A model generated the notes under the pieces. It saw nothing but the letters and a program-made list of their open reading frames with translations. It had not been told where the DNA came from and did not search any database. A stretch of DNA of 64,000 nucleotides, taken from assembly GCF_004341235.1 (NCBI RefSeq), contig NZ_SLUP01000003.1:248001-312000 (forward strand), read 5' to 3'. Numbering within the stretch: position 1 is the first letter of the stretch; each line of letters opens with the position of its first letter. Origin of the DNA: Mariniflexile fucanivorans. Its GTDB lineage: Bacteria; Bacteroidota; Bacteroidia; Flavobacteriales; Flavobacteriaceae. The translations under genes were made by a program, and so were the position numbers. This document shows, in pieces, positions 26,748-36,471 of this stretch.

Positions 26748-29383
26748 CTCTTAACAATAATAAATTTCACTTTTTCTCCTTTGTTGAATGTTTTAACTTT
26801 TTTAAAATTAATTATGCCATAGTCATTTAGGGTGAAAGATTTCAAATTTAACGCACCATTTTTACTTGTTAAGATGATCGTTTTTTCATCATTTGAACCA
26901 CTTATCTCTACTGTTCCATATTGATATCCATTAGACCAAAAATACTTACCATCTTTTGCATTGAATTTCATGGTTTTATCAACGGCGGAATAGTGAAACC
27001 CGGTGTAAGCAGGTATGCCCGCCCATGCAGCCATGGCTCTGGCATATCTATGACCAAATTCTCCTTCGTTAAAGGGGTTTCTTTTAAATCCATCATATCT
27101 ATCACGGACGTTTTTGAAAACTTCTAGTCCATTTTCAACCTGTCCTTCATAAATCATATGCGCTCCTGTGCTATATTCAAATCCTGTCATAACTTCTGTG
27201 TAATACGGAAATGGTTCATCCAGTAATTCCCCTTTTGGGTAAGAAGACATTATAAGTCCTTTTTCATTACCTAGCGCAAAACTTCTAAACGTATTGAGAT
27301 GCTCATTGAAATCAGTTACCAAATTATATTTCATAACACTTTTTAACGTGGTCTGTACATTATTCTTATCTAAAACATATCCTAAATCTGCGGTATGTGC
27401 TAAATACTGACCCACCAATTGATCTACCAAACACCCCTTGCCCAATTGTGCTGTTTTATTAGCGCCTTCGGGAATTTGTTGTTCGTAATACTCGCCGTTA
27501 AAAATATTGGCGTCAATCCAAGCGCTTCCCTTAGTATAAAGGGTATTACATTCTTTTTCGAATTTTTTGTCATTGAGATGTCCAGCCATTTTTGAAGATG
27601 CTTTCAATGCTGCTAAATACCACGCTGCCATTTGAGGATTAGGACCCACATAACTTATATCCATGGTATTATGTTGCGGACCTTCCATCACACCATCCTT
27701 ATTAGTATCCCAAATACCTGTCCAAGCAAATTCCATGGCTTTTTTAATGTTAGGCCATAGTTCTTTAAGCTTTGCATCGTCTCCTGATAACTGCCAATCT
27801 CGATACGCTTTAATGATGGTTCCCATTTGCCCATCAGCGGCCCAGTGTTTAAAAGATGTTCCTTTTTCTTTGAGAGGCAGACCGATACGATGACTTTGAG
27901 CACCATCCTCGTTAACCGCATATAAAAATTCTGTTTCTCTAAATTTTGTGGAAAGATTACCAAACAAAAAAGGCGTGGTAGATTCATAATTCCAAACATG
28001 GGAACAGGTGCCCATACCCCAACCGGAAGCTTTCAATGTACCTATTTTTGTTCCATGGATGCTTCCTGTACCTTCCCAACCAAATGGCAAACCATCTTCC
28101 GTTCTAAATACAGTTTGACTTCTTAGATTGTTCAAATTAGATAACCCTGCTTCTTTTAAAACGGTTGGTATATCACTATTAACCAGACTACTAACGAACT
28201 GAACCGTTTCATTCTCCAAAACATCAAAGTCACGGGCTGTAACTGTAGCCACCTCCCAAGCATCATCGTATAATGTTGTGTAGTAGTTGCCTACATTTTC
28301 TTGTTCTACACCAGCTTTCGGTTTACCTATGTCCCAAGCTTTTCGATTAGGAAAATGCCAAGTCAGCATAAACGTAACCTCTTTTGATTCGCCAGGAGCG
28401 AGTACTTGTTTTACAGCCAATGTTGCTGGAGGTGTCTTTATTTTATCTTTTCTCACCTCAAACACTTCCCCGACATGTTCGCCTCTTTTTATTTCATTAT
28501 CATTCTTTTCTAACTCTGGATGATCTGTTAACATTCCATCCGCTAAAAAATCATCATAAAACTCTCTAAACGTCCAATTCCAAGCTAATTTAGCCCAAGA
28601 GGTGCGATAACTTACTTCTTCAGTCGAAGTGGTTGTTAACGCCATGGTTCCCCAATTCACATCATCTTTATCAACGCCATTGGTGTACATGTAGACACCT
28701 TTGATGTTGTCGTTTTCCCTATACTCATTAAAATTGTCTTTAGGTTCACCTGTCCAACCATCTACTCCAATATAATTTGGCACCATACCTACTACAGACG
28801 TTTCTATAGGTTTATCGGTATTATTTGTTATCACATATCGAAGAATTGCAACAGGGATGCCACTTTTATCTTCATCACCAACAATTAACGGATTGAAAGA
28901 TTCTAAACGAACATCCACAGGCACGTCTGTATGTTTAAAGTTGATTTGAGCCAGTGGATATGCTGCGGCAAATGTAGTTTCTTCAAAACGTGGAAAACCG
29001 GAATTAATAGCTTCGGAACCCCAATCGCCATAATAATCCTTAACGGCCACTGGGCCTTCAAGCACTTTTATTTGCGCATCTTTGTTTTGTTCTTTATAGT
29101 AAAGCGCAAAAAAAGGGCCGTTGGCAATAGTGGGTTTAACCAATCGAAACGCGGGTAGGTACCCGATAGCACCACGATTCATTATTTCCCAATCCCGTAA
29201 ATCTCCTTTACCTCCTATAGAGACCGTTCCCGTGCCAATACCTCCTAAAGGCATAGCTACCTCATCCAGATACTTTCCTTCAAAAGTTTTTAAAATGGGC
29301 CAGTTTTTGTTCCATTCTTGAGCTATTATATTTATTGTGCAAATTAAGGAAACTAGTATTGACATTAAGTATTTACACATCAT
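26744..29383 (-). CDS. GH116-family glycosyl hydrolase (copy 3 of 3), first gene of long operon
   Basis: An 879-residue exported GH116 protein (signal peptide ending INIIAQ). [15 protein letters not shown] lies near residue 44, and the likely acid/base Asp in [15 protein letters not shown] near residue 575. It is the most divergent of the three copies: it has an extra charged insert near residues 285-310 ([18 protein letters not shown]), a longer loop before [10 protein letters not shown], and a different C-terminal beta domain. It probably leads the 29-kb transcription unit, because 252 non-coding bases with palindromic sequence lie upstream. Its stop overlaps the start of the 25287 sulfatase. 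Confidence 0.88.
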   Translation of the reverse strand: MMCKYLMSILVSLICTINIIAQEWNKNWPILKTFEGKYLDEVAMPLGGIGTGTVSIGGKGDLRDWEIMNRGAIGYLPAFRLVKPTIANGPFFALYYKEQNKDAQIKVLEGPVAVKDYYGDWGSEAINSGFPRFEETTFAAAYPLAQINFKHTDVPVDVRLESFNPLIVGDEDKSGIPVAILRYVITNNTDKPIETSVVGMVPNYIGVDGWTGEPKDNFNEYRENDNIKGVYMYTNGVDKDDVNWGTMALTTTSTEEVSYRTSWAKLAWNWTFREFYDDFLADGMLTDHPELEKNDNEIKRGEHVGEVFEVRKDKIKTPPATLAVKQVLAPGESKEVTFMLTWHFPNRKAWDIGKPKAGVEQENVGNYYTTLYDDAWEVATVTARDFDVLENETVQFVSSLVNSDIPTVLKEAGLSNLNNLRSQTVFRTEDGLPFGWEGTGSIHGTKIGTLKASGWGMGTCSHVWNYESTTPFLFGNLSTKFRETEFLYAVNEDGAQSHRIGLPLKEKGTSFKHWAADGQMGTIIKAYRDWQLSGDDAKLKELWPNIKKAMEFAWTGIWDTNKDGVMEGPQHNTMDISYVGPNPQMAAWYLAALKASSKMAGHLNDKKFEKECNTLYTKGSAWIDANIFNGEYYEQQIPEGANKTAQLGKGCLVDQLVGQYLAHTADLGYVLDKNNVQTTLKSVMKYNLVTDFNEHLNTFRSFALGNEKGLIMSSYPKGELLDEPFPYYTEVMTGFEYSTGAHMIYEGQVENGLEVFKNVRDRYDGFKRNPFNEGEFGHRYARAMAAWAGIPAYTGFHYSAVDKTMKFNAKDGKYFWSNGYQYGTVEISGSNDEKTIILTSKNGALNLKSFTLNDYGIINFKKVKTFNKGEKVKFIIVKS

Positions 29384-29635
29384 ATTGTATGTAATTAGGT
29401 TAGGTTTTAATTGGTTTATTATTATCTATTTTAAGCGTTTCATTTTCCTGAAAAATGGCCGAAATTAACTCAGATTTCATTTATTTTTTATTGCTTAAAT
29501 TTAAAAATGATAATTTAGTTTACCTAAACTAATTTCAATAAACTGATTTAAACTTTTTCCAATTGGCTGCAAAATGATATTTTTCGCTTCAATCAAAATA
29601 GTTTAAACCAGTTCTATATATTGAGTAATTTCTAA
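29384..29635 (-). promoter_or_regulatory. Probable promoter/operator region of the long operon
   Basis: A 252-base AT-rich gap between the 29636 sulfatase stop and the first gene of the long operon. It contains a short palindrome TAGTTT-ACCT-AAACTA (29516-29531). It also has an inverted pair AACTGATTTAAACT (29541-29554) and AGTTTAAACCAGTT (29600-29613), matching at 13 of 14 positions. These could be operator half-sites or RNA secondary structure. I found no canonical TAnnTTTG box. Confidence 0.45.
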
Positions 29636-31042
29636 CTAAAAAGTTTCTCTTTCTTTTGAAAACGTGTTAGCTGGTGGCGCTTCGGGTAATGACTTTTGAA
29701 ACACCTCAAGTTTCTCCATTAAAGCCTTTACTTTTTCAGGGTTTTCTGAGGATACATCTTTTTGTTCCGCCCAATCCGTACTAATATCATACAATTCTGT
29801 ACGATTCATTTTTTTATTGGTTAGCAGTTTCCAGTTATTTTCCTGTATTCCAGCACTTGGCCAGAAATAAGGGCGATCGCTGGAAAAACGCCAATCCCAA
29901 TAAATAGGTTTTTCTCTTTTATAGGCTTTTCCTTTTAAAGCCGCTACAATACTTTCGCCATCGGACTCGTAACCTTCAGGGTATGTGGCACCTGCTAATT
30001 CTAAAAATGTTGGTAATAAATCTACAGCCGCCATTTCGGTTGTTTTATCTACTAACCCTTTAGGCACATTACCTGGCCAACGCACAATGAAAGGAATGCG
30101 TACCCCACCTGCGAACAAGGAGCGTTTACGCCCATTAAGTACACTCGCTTCACCTACAGAGTAATATTCGCCCAAGCCTGGACCCGTGGAATTATCGTCA
30201 ATTTCTTTCTTGTTTCCTGTAATTTCAGGTCCATTATCAGAAGAAAATACCACCAACGTATTGTCGTCTATACCGAGTTCTTTTAAAGTAGCGAATAATT
30301 CACCAATGCGTGCATCGTATTCATCTACCACAGCGGCATACACTTGTTGTTGCTCATCTAAATGGTCATATTTTTTCATGTATTCATCCTTCGGATAAAA
30401 CGGGGTATGTGTAGCATGGATCCAAGCATTAATGAAAAATGGCTTATCCTTATGTCTTTTTACAAAATCTATCGTTTTATAAAGCGTAGAATCTGCTTGC
30501 ATTTGATGCAGTCTACCTGCGATATTAAATGCGCCATATTCATCATAGCCATATTCCAGAGGAGAAGGTGCATCTTCCACATGCGTGTTTGTAAGATGCC
30601 ATTTTCCAAAATGGGCTGTTGCATAACCAGCATTTTTTAACATACGAGGCAACATAGGTGCCTTTGGATCTAACCAATCTGGCATGTTTCTTTTTGAATG
30701 AGATTCTACAGACGCAAAATGTCCGTGTACACTTTGTCTCGCCGGAAATTGCCCAGTTTCTACCCCAACCCTACTTGGAGAACAAACGGGATTAACCACA
30801 GAAAAATTTTGAAAATCGATACCTTCAGCAGCCATGGTATCTAAATTGGGGGTTTTACAGAAAGTACTGCCGTGGATTCCCAAATCGCCATAGCCCCAAT
30901 CATCGGCAAAAATAAAAATGATGTTGGGTTGTTTTTTTGAAACGGTATTAGTGCTTTCTTTCGCTATTTTGGATTCGTTTTTGCAACTTTGAAAAGATGC
31001 CATTACAATTAAACAGATTGTAATTAATTTAATAATTTTCAT
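29636..31042 (-). CDS. S1-family sulfatase, lipoprotein
   Basis: A 468-residue lipoprotein sulfatase (ASFQSC, Cys20, then a Lys/Ser/Thr linker). Metal ligands are in FADDWGYGD. Formylglycine Cys87 lies in CSPSRVGVETG, with an unusual V-G-V-E spacer. FGKWHLTN and SSDNGPE complete the site. An insert around residues 270-300 contains a run of Asp and Gly (KEIDDNSTGPGLGEY). It does not group closely with the other sulfatases of the locus. It is flanked by 252 and 141 non-coding bases, so it may be a separate unit or the end of the GH29 transcript. Confidence 0.93.
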   Translation of the reverse strand: MKIIKLITICLIVMASFQSCKNESKIAKESTNTVSKKQPNIIFIFADDWGYGDLGIHGSTFCKTPNLDTMAAEGIDFQNFSVVNPVCSPSRVGVETGQFPARQSVHGHFASVESHSKRNMPDWLDPKAPMLPRMLKNAGYATAHFGKWHLTNTHVEDAPSPLEYGYDEYGAFNIAGRLHQMQADSTLYKTIDFVKRHKDKPFFINAWIHATHTPFYPKDEYMKKYDHLDEQQQVYAAVVDEYDARIGELFATLKELGIDDNTLVVFSSDNGPEITGNKKEIDDNSTGPGLGEYYSVGEASVLNGRKRSLFAGGVRIPFIVRWPGNVPKGLVDKTTEMAAVDLLPTFLELAGATYPEGYESDGESIVAALKGKAYKREKPIYWDWRFSSDRPYFWPSAGIQENNWKLLTNKKMNRTELYDISTDWAEQKDVSSENPEKVKALMEKLEVFQKSLPEAPPANTFSKERETF

Positions 31043-31183
31043 GATGTATATGTGTTATAAAAATCTGGACTAAAGTATCCAAATCATTTTCTTTTATTTT
31101 GCTCTAATAGCCCAACTTTTGTTATAATTTAACTTTTTTTGAGGTTATTTTAAGTCATCTTAATTTAATTTGCCTTTAAAAAA

Positions 31184-32986
31184 TTAATTAATAGGTTTAA
31201 TTAAAACAGCTTTTAAACTAGAAGTTTTAGTATCGCCTTCTACTAAAGAAACTGTGATTGTGTGTTTACCTGGAGTTTTAAATTCCAAAATACCCATATT
31301 ATAATATTGATATTTTTCGGTAGCTGCTTGCTGGTTTTGCACGATGATGCCTTCATCTGTTACCGTTTTCCAGACCAAACGACCTTCACCTTTATAATTT
31401 AAATCTAAATAGTAATATCCTGCTTCTTGTACATTTACGGTCCAAGTGACTTTACTGTTATCATTCCATTCGCTCACTTGGTTAACGTGCTTCCACTCAC
31501 CAAATTTTTCCATCCATTTCACTTCACTTTCAACCGCATCACTAACTTCTGAAAATTCAACTCGTAAAAGACTTTCTATGTTAGGATAAACGCCTAAAGT
31601 GGTATCTACTTTTACATTTTCAACTTTAGTTTCTAATTTCACTTCTATAACCGATACAGGTGATTCTGAAGGTCTGAAGGGTAATTCAAAAATGGTCCAA
31701 TCATTCTTCTTTGAAAAAGCAATTTCTTTGGAACCGTTTTCACTTAACAATGAAGCTGATAGTATTTTTATTTCTAAACCAGGTAAATATAATTTCCCAT
31801 CTAATGGCCAATCGAAAACAGAAAAAAACAATGAATTTTCTTTTGTAGTTACATCGCCCCAAGGCAAAGCATGTTGCCAAGGTGAACTTCCCGCATCATA
31901 AATTACTTGTGGATATTTTTTAATCCAATCTCCTACTTCTTTTAAAAATTTTACGCCAATTTCAGGTATAGCGCCATCAGAATTAGGCCCAACATTAAAT
32001 AAATAAGTGCCGCCCCTGCCAACTGTTGAGATAAGCCGATTTAATATTTCTTTCGGACTTTTAAAATTGTTATCGTACCATGCATACGACCAAGAATCGT
32101 TATTCGTATCGCAAGTTTCCCAAAGACCTTCAATATTTTTAGTAGGCACTTCCATATCGCCATTACTAGAATAATCGCCCATGCCATGACCTACTCTACT
32201 ACTCATCATGGCATTTGGTTGTAGCTTTCTAACCATATTGGCTAGTTCTACAACGTATTCTTTTTTCATGTCTCCAGGCGTATCAAACCATACGAAATCT
32301 AAATCACCATAATTAGTGCATATTTCTTTAACTTGTGGTTTACATTTTTTGTAGAAATAATCTTTAAAACTTGCTTCTTTTCCTTTATCATCCGTCAATG
32401 GTCCACCTGTTGCTCCTGGATAGGTCCAATCTTGATTGTGAGAATAATAAAAACCAAAACCTAAACCTAATTCATGACATGCGGCAGATAATTCTTTCAT
32501 AGGATCTCTACCAAAAGGTGTCGCATCTACAATATTGAAATCACTTACTTTAGAATCAAACATGGCAAAACCTTCGTGATGTTTACTGGTTATGATGATG
32601 TATTTCATTCCCGCATCTTTAGCTAATTGCGCTATTTTTTTTGCATCGAAATTTTGTGGGTTAAAATCGTTGGCAATTTTCATGTATTCTTTTGGTGGAA
32701 TATCGGCAACTCTAGGATTCATAATCCATTCTCCAATGCCATAATATGTTTTACCATTCCATACACCAGCCAATTTTGAGTATAAGCCCCAATGAATGAA
32801 CATTCCAAAATTACCCTCATCGAACAATTTAGCTTTTCCTTCTTTAAGAGTTTGTAGAGAAACATCTTTAGCTCCCCACATGTCATCCATATTTTGCTCT
32901 TTTTTTGTTCCAGTGTCTTTTTCTTGGGAATACACAAATGATGAGCTTAAAAGCATCATTAAACAACTGATTGTGAAATATTTCAT
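31184..32986 (-). CDS. GH29 alpha-L-fucosidase (or alpha-L-galactosidase)
   Basis: A 600-residue exported GH29 enzyme (signal peptide ending SSFVYSQ). Catalytic barrel about residues 50-375: FGMFIHWGLYS, YIIITSKHHEGFAMFDS (130-145), and DLDFVWFDTPG with the likely nucleophile Asp235. NVGPNSDG is a typical late barrel motif. Glu286 or Glu290 in the EGLWETCDT stretch is the candidate acid/base. The last 200 residues form beta-rich domains of carbohydrate-binding type, with KTPGKHTITVSLVEGD near the end. Expected to remove terminal alpha-L-fucose; some GH29 members use alpha-L-galactose, which fits a red-algal galactan. No fucose catabolic genes are in the window. Confidence 0.92.
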   Translation of the reverse strand: MKYFTISCLMMLLSSSFVYSQEKDTGTKKEQNMDDMWGAKDVSLQTLKEGKAKLFDEGNFGMFIHWGLYSKLAGVWNGKTYYGIGEWIMNPRVADIPPKEYMKIANDFNPQNFDAKKIAQLAKDAGMKYIIITSKHHEGFAMFDSKVSDFNIVDATPFGRDPMKELSAACHELGLGFGFYYSHNQDWTYPGATGGPLTDDKGKEASFKDYFYKKCKPQVKEICTNYGDLDFVWFDTPGDMKKEYVVELANMVRKLQPNAMMSSRVGHGMGDYSSNGDMEVPTKNIEGLWETCDTNNDSWSYAWYDNNFKSPKEILNRLISTVGRGGTYLFNVGPNSDGAIPEIGVKFLKEVGDWIKKYPQVIYDAGSSPWQHALPWGDVTTKENSLFFSVFDWPLDGKLYLPGLEIKILSASLLSENGSKEIAFSKKNDWTIFELPFRPSESPVSVIEVKLETKVENVKVDTTLGVYPNIESLLRVEFSEVSDAVESEVKWMEKFGEWKHVNQVSEWNDNSKVTWTVNVQEAGYYYLDLNYKGEGRLVWKTVTDEGIIVQNQQAATEKYQYYNMGILEFKTPGKHTITVSLVEGDTKTSSLKAVLIKPIN

Positions 32987-33176
32987 CTGTCGATATTAAT
33001 TTTTTATTGATAATGCCGTTGATAAACAATAAAAGATGCTGTCTAAAAAGTAAATTCCTGAGTCATATTGAGCCTGTCGAAATATGTCAACTTAATGATA
33101 ATCAACCATAGGTTTCGACAAGCTCAACCTGACAAAAGAATACTTTAGACTTTTTAGACAATCTCTTATTTATAAA
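32987..33176. repeat. Palindromic repeat element and probable terminator after the TonB receptor gene
   Basis: Between the GH29 start and the TonB receptor stop lies a long imperfect palindrome, 33040-33160. The outer arms are perfect 12-mers, TGTCTAAAAAGT (33040-33051) and ACTTTTTAGACA (33149-33160). The inner arms pair ATTGAGCCTGTCGAAA with TTTCGACAAGCTCAAC. The TTTCGACAAGCTCAA core is a widespread repetitive extragenic sequence in Flavobacteriia genomes, as I recall. It probably folds into a hairpin that ends receptor transcription. Confidence 0.7.
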
Positions 33177-36100
33177 TTAAAATTTATATCTAGCTCCAAC
33201 GGTGTAAACCGCACCTTGTCTTGTTAATTGTGTAAACAATGTTGGATCGTTATTTATATAATCACGTCTATCGCTAGCTGTAAGATTCTGAGCACTTACT
33301 GATAATTGCAAATCTTTAGTAACTTCCAGGTTTGCACGTACATCAAGTCTATCAAAACCATCAGTATAAGTAATATTTGATCTGATATCGCTTCCGCCAC
33401 CTATGTTTCTAAGGAAGCTACTACGGGTATTGTATGCTACACGAACCCCGAAAAGTTTACCATCGTAATATAAAACAGAATTAAAATTATGTTTTGAAGA
33501 ACCAGGGAAACTATTGTCAACCGAGTTGATTTCTTCATCAAATTTACTATCAACATAGGTGTAATTTGCCTGTACACCAAAGCTTTTGAAAGTATCGCTA
33601 ATAAAACCTAAAGGCTGTCTAAAACCAACTTCAAATCCGTATAAATTAACACCTGTAAAATTCACAGGACTAGTAACATTTAATATTTGTCCATCAAGAA
33701 CTTCATCGGTTACTCCTGTAGTGTCAAAATTAATATCACCATAATCCGATAATTTAGAATCGAATGTCGTTTCACTAATAATAAAGTCATCAATAAGTTT
33801 ATAAAAACCACTTAAAACAAAAGCACCACCTGCTTTGTTATACCACTCTCCAGTAGCATCAAATTGCCAGCTACTAAATGGTTGCAAGTTAGGGTTTGAT
33901 AAGGTTGCTGTACCATTTATACCAGCATTTTCAGAATTTGGATCGATAAAACGAACGGTATTGGTTGGTCGTAAATCTAAATAATCAGGTCTAGAAACCG
34001 TATTAACAGCAGACAAACGTAGGTTGAAATTATCTTTCAATGCAAGCGTTAAATTTAACGAAGGCATCACATCCCATCTACTTGAAGCTGCTGTAGTTGG
34101 CACACCTGCGTATGATGTTGCGCCTGTGTCGTCATCTACGTTGGCAGCTATAGTAATAGTAGAGAATGCTCGACCCTCAACTTCCCATTTTACACCTCTT
34201 ACTCCTATATTACCTGAAACAGGCACGCCCATAAATTCCGATTTGAAATCTAACTGGCCATAAAGCGCTGTGGTGTTTTCCTCTAAAGTCCAAGAATTAG
34301 CTGTAAGTAACGGAAGTTCTCCATCGGTAACGTTAAATAAATCACCTTCAAACGAAGAACCAGCAGTTCTATTAAATACGGCTGGATTGTTAGCACGTAT
34401 TAAGGCTTGATCAACCGTTAACCAACGATTGCCACCAATATTTCTACCTTCAGCAAAAGCTGGATCAAGAGTACCTGTAACATACGTATTAAAATATGAT
34501 TCTTCATCTAAATAATCAGCACTCCAAGGTTGCCCAGCACCAGCTAATTGAGCTTGTCTACTATCTAATTCAGTAGAGCTGTAACGACCTCCTAATTTTA
34601 CTTTTGCGTTCGCGCTTAATTCTTTTTCAATATCAAGACGAATGGCATGATTCTCCCCTTTAAACATGATGTCTCTTAGGAAAGCATAATCTTGTACAAC
34701 AGCATTATCAAAATTTGTCACTTCAGCTTGGTCGAATCCAAAAACACCATAATCACCTGTTAAATCAAAACTCATCCAAGGGACGTTTATAAAAGTTTGT
34801 GAGAACGTTAATCTTTGGTCAAAATCGATATTTGAAAGCGAGTAATCAGTGGCTATTTTCCATCCATTATTCTCCCATTTTAAATTAAACCCTGCCATGT
34901 AACTAGACTGAAGATTATCATATTGAGTTGGCACAATGGCTGTTCTAGATATTGGATTATTAGAGCTCGTAGTATTAAAACCTCTTAATACATTATCTTC
35001 ATCAATATTTAAATCGGCACTTGGGAATAAGGTATTATTGGTTTCTAATTGTGGAAACAATCTGAATTGATTACGAGTAGAATAGTTGTTAAACTCAGTA
35101 AATAAAAAATCTGCATTAGCTTCCCAGTGCTCTCCCATTTTAAATTGCATAGCTGTTGAAATACCAACTCTATCCACTGAATTACGAACGGGATTAAATC
35201 TGGTTAAATTTGGTGATAAAACCCCTGTATGTGTAACTATACCATCAGCCGTATTTTCTCTTATATTTCTTGAAATATACCCCATATTATAAGAGTCGAA
35301 AGCACGATTTGCACTACTGGTTATGGCCGAAAGTACAATACCAAATTTATTATCGTCTGATCTTAAACCAAGTAATCCGCTTAGACGTGGTTTTAACGCT
35401 TGATTATCGCCAAAATCGTTATAATCTCCACGAATATTCACAACAGCAAAAGAATTACTACCATCTTTATAGCGCAATGAAAGTGGTTTTATAGTTTGAA
35501 AATCTACTGCTCCACCTAAACCAGGTTCGATAAGGTGTGCCTCAGATGATTTGTAAACAACCGCACCTTGTACAACTTCGGTTGGCAGTACATCTAAATT
35601 AAATTGTCTTAATTGGTCTATACCTTCAGAACCTGCCGAAAGTGGTGTTCTTCCATTAACTGATATATTAACGAACTGCGGACCAACACCCCTAACAGAA
35701 ACGCGATCTCCACCACCATTACCAGAATCGTCGCGCTCAACCTGAAGCCCAGGAACCCGTTGCAACGCATCGGCTATATTTTCATCGGAATAGTTACCAA
35801 TATCTTCCGGGGTTATAGCTTCTACAACACTCATTGCCTCTCTTTTAAAAGCAATGGCCCTTTGCTCAGCACCTCTAAAACCGGTAATTAGAATTTCATC
35901 AAGTTGTGCTGCGCTTTCTTTTAAAGTAATATTAATGGTTGTTTGGTTTCCAATGGCTACTTCAATAGTTTCATATCCAATGTAAGAAAATTTTAGAATA
36001 TTGGAATTACTTGGAACTTTAAGCTGGTATTTTCCATCAAAATCGGTGGTTGTCCCAACGGAAGTTCCTTTTACAAGAACCGTAGCTCCGGGAATAGGCA

Positions 36101-36212
36101 TACTTGCTTCATCTATTATTTTTCCTGTAATTTGTTTTTCTTGAGAAAAAGCAAAAACTCCTTGTAAAATAATTAGCAAAAACAAAAACTTGTTTAGTTT
36201 AAAATTTTTCAT
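33177..36212 (-). CDS. TonB-dependent receptor with carboxypeptidase-D-like N-terminal domain
   Basis: A 1011-residue outer-membrane transporter. Signal peptide about 1-24 (FAFSQ), then a carboxypeptidase-D regulatory-like domain (about 26-110, KQITGKIIDEASMPIPGATV). A plug domain follows (about 125-245), containing NIADALQRVPGLQVERDDSGNG and VSVRGVGPQFVNISVNGR. The remainder is the beta-barrel, ending in a terminal Phe (GARYKF) as usual for barrel insertion. The plug signature resembles the Xanthomonas/Caulobacter-type receptors rather than classical SusC, and no SusD partner is adjacent. It probably imports oligosaccharides made by the secreted GH16 and sulfatase. The HTCS regulator lies 259 bases upstream on the same strand. 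Confidence 0.93.
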   Translation of the reverse strand: MKNFKLNKFLFLLIILQGVFAFSQEKQITGKIIDEASMPIPGATVLVKGTSVGTTTDFDGKYQLKVPSNSNILKFSYIGYETIEVAIGNQTTINITLKESAAQLDEILITGFRGAEQRAIAFKREAMSVVEAITPEDIGNYSDENIADALQRVPGLQVERDDSGNGGGDRVSVRGVGPQFVNISVNGRTPLSAGSEGIDQLRQFNLDVLPTEVVQGAVVYKSSEAHLIEPGLGGAVDFQTIKPLSLRYKDGSNSFAVVNIRGDYNDFGDNQALKPRLSGLLGLRSDDNKFGIVLSAITSSANRAFDSYNMGYISRNIRENTADGIVTHTGVLSPNLTRFNPVRNSVDRVGISTAMQFKMGEHWEANADFLFTEFNNYSTRNQFRLFPQLETNNTLFPSADLNIDEDNVLRGFNTTSSNNPISRTAIVPTQYDNLQSSYMAGFNLKWENNGWKIATDYSLSNIDFDQRLTFSQTFINVPWMSFDLTGDYGVFGFDQAEVTNFDNAVVQDYAFLRDIMFKGENHAIRLDIEKELSANAKVKLGGRYSSTELDSRQAQLAGAGQPWSADYLDEESYFNTYVTGTLDPAFAEGRNIGGNRWLTVDQALIRANNPAVFNRTAGSSFEGDLFNVTDGELPLLTANSWTLEENTTALYGQLDFKSEFMGVPVSGNIGVRGVKWEVEGRAFSTITIAANVDDDTGATSYAGVPTTAASSRWDVMPSLNLTLALKDNFNLRLSAVNTVSRPDYLDLRPTNTVRFIDPNSENAGINGTATLSNPNLQPFSSWQFDATGEWYNKAGGAFVLSGFYKLIDDFIISETTFDSKLSDYGDINFDTTGVTDEVLDGQILNVTSPVNFTGVNLYGFEVGFRQPLGFISDTFKSFGVQANYTYVDSKFDEEINSVDNSFPGSSKHNFNSVLYYDGKLFGVRVAYNTRSSFLRNIGGGSDIRSNITYTDGFDRLDVRANLEVTKDLQLSVSAQNLTASDRRDYINNDPTLFTQLTRQGAVYTVGARYKF

Positions 36213-36471
36213 AATAGTTTAATTGGTTTTTAGTTTAATTGTGTTAACAAAAGAACCAAAAAACTAATAAAAACACTTACTGTAATCGGTATAATTCTTT
36301 CTTATTTCAGTAATGAATCTAATAAAAAATTTTATAAAATATTGATTATCATTTAATTAACCAATAACAGAAAGAAAACTTTCATTTGAAAAATGATTAT
36401 TTATTTGAATAGAAATTAGTGTTTTTAAAACTAAAAATGAATTAATAAAAGTTAGTTTATTAAGGTTTTTT
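36213..36471 (-). promoter_or_regulatory. Upstream region of the TonB receptor gene
   Basis: A 259-base AT-rich gap between the HTCS stop and the receptor start. Close to the start codon the sequence TAGTTTAATTG occurs twice as a direct repeat, at 36215-36225 and 36231-36241 (16-base period). The remaining sequence lacks open frames. A TAnnTTTG box is not obvious. A promoter here is inferred from position. Confidence 0.4.
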
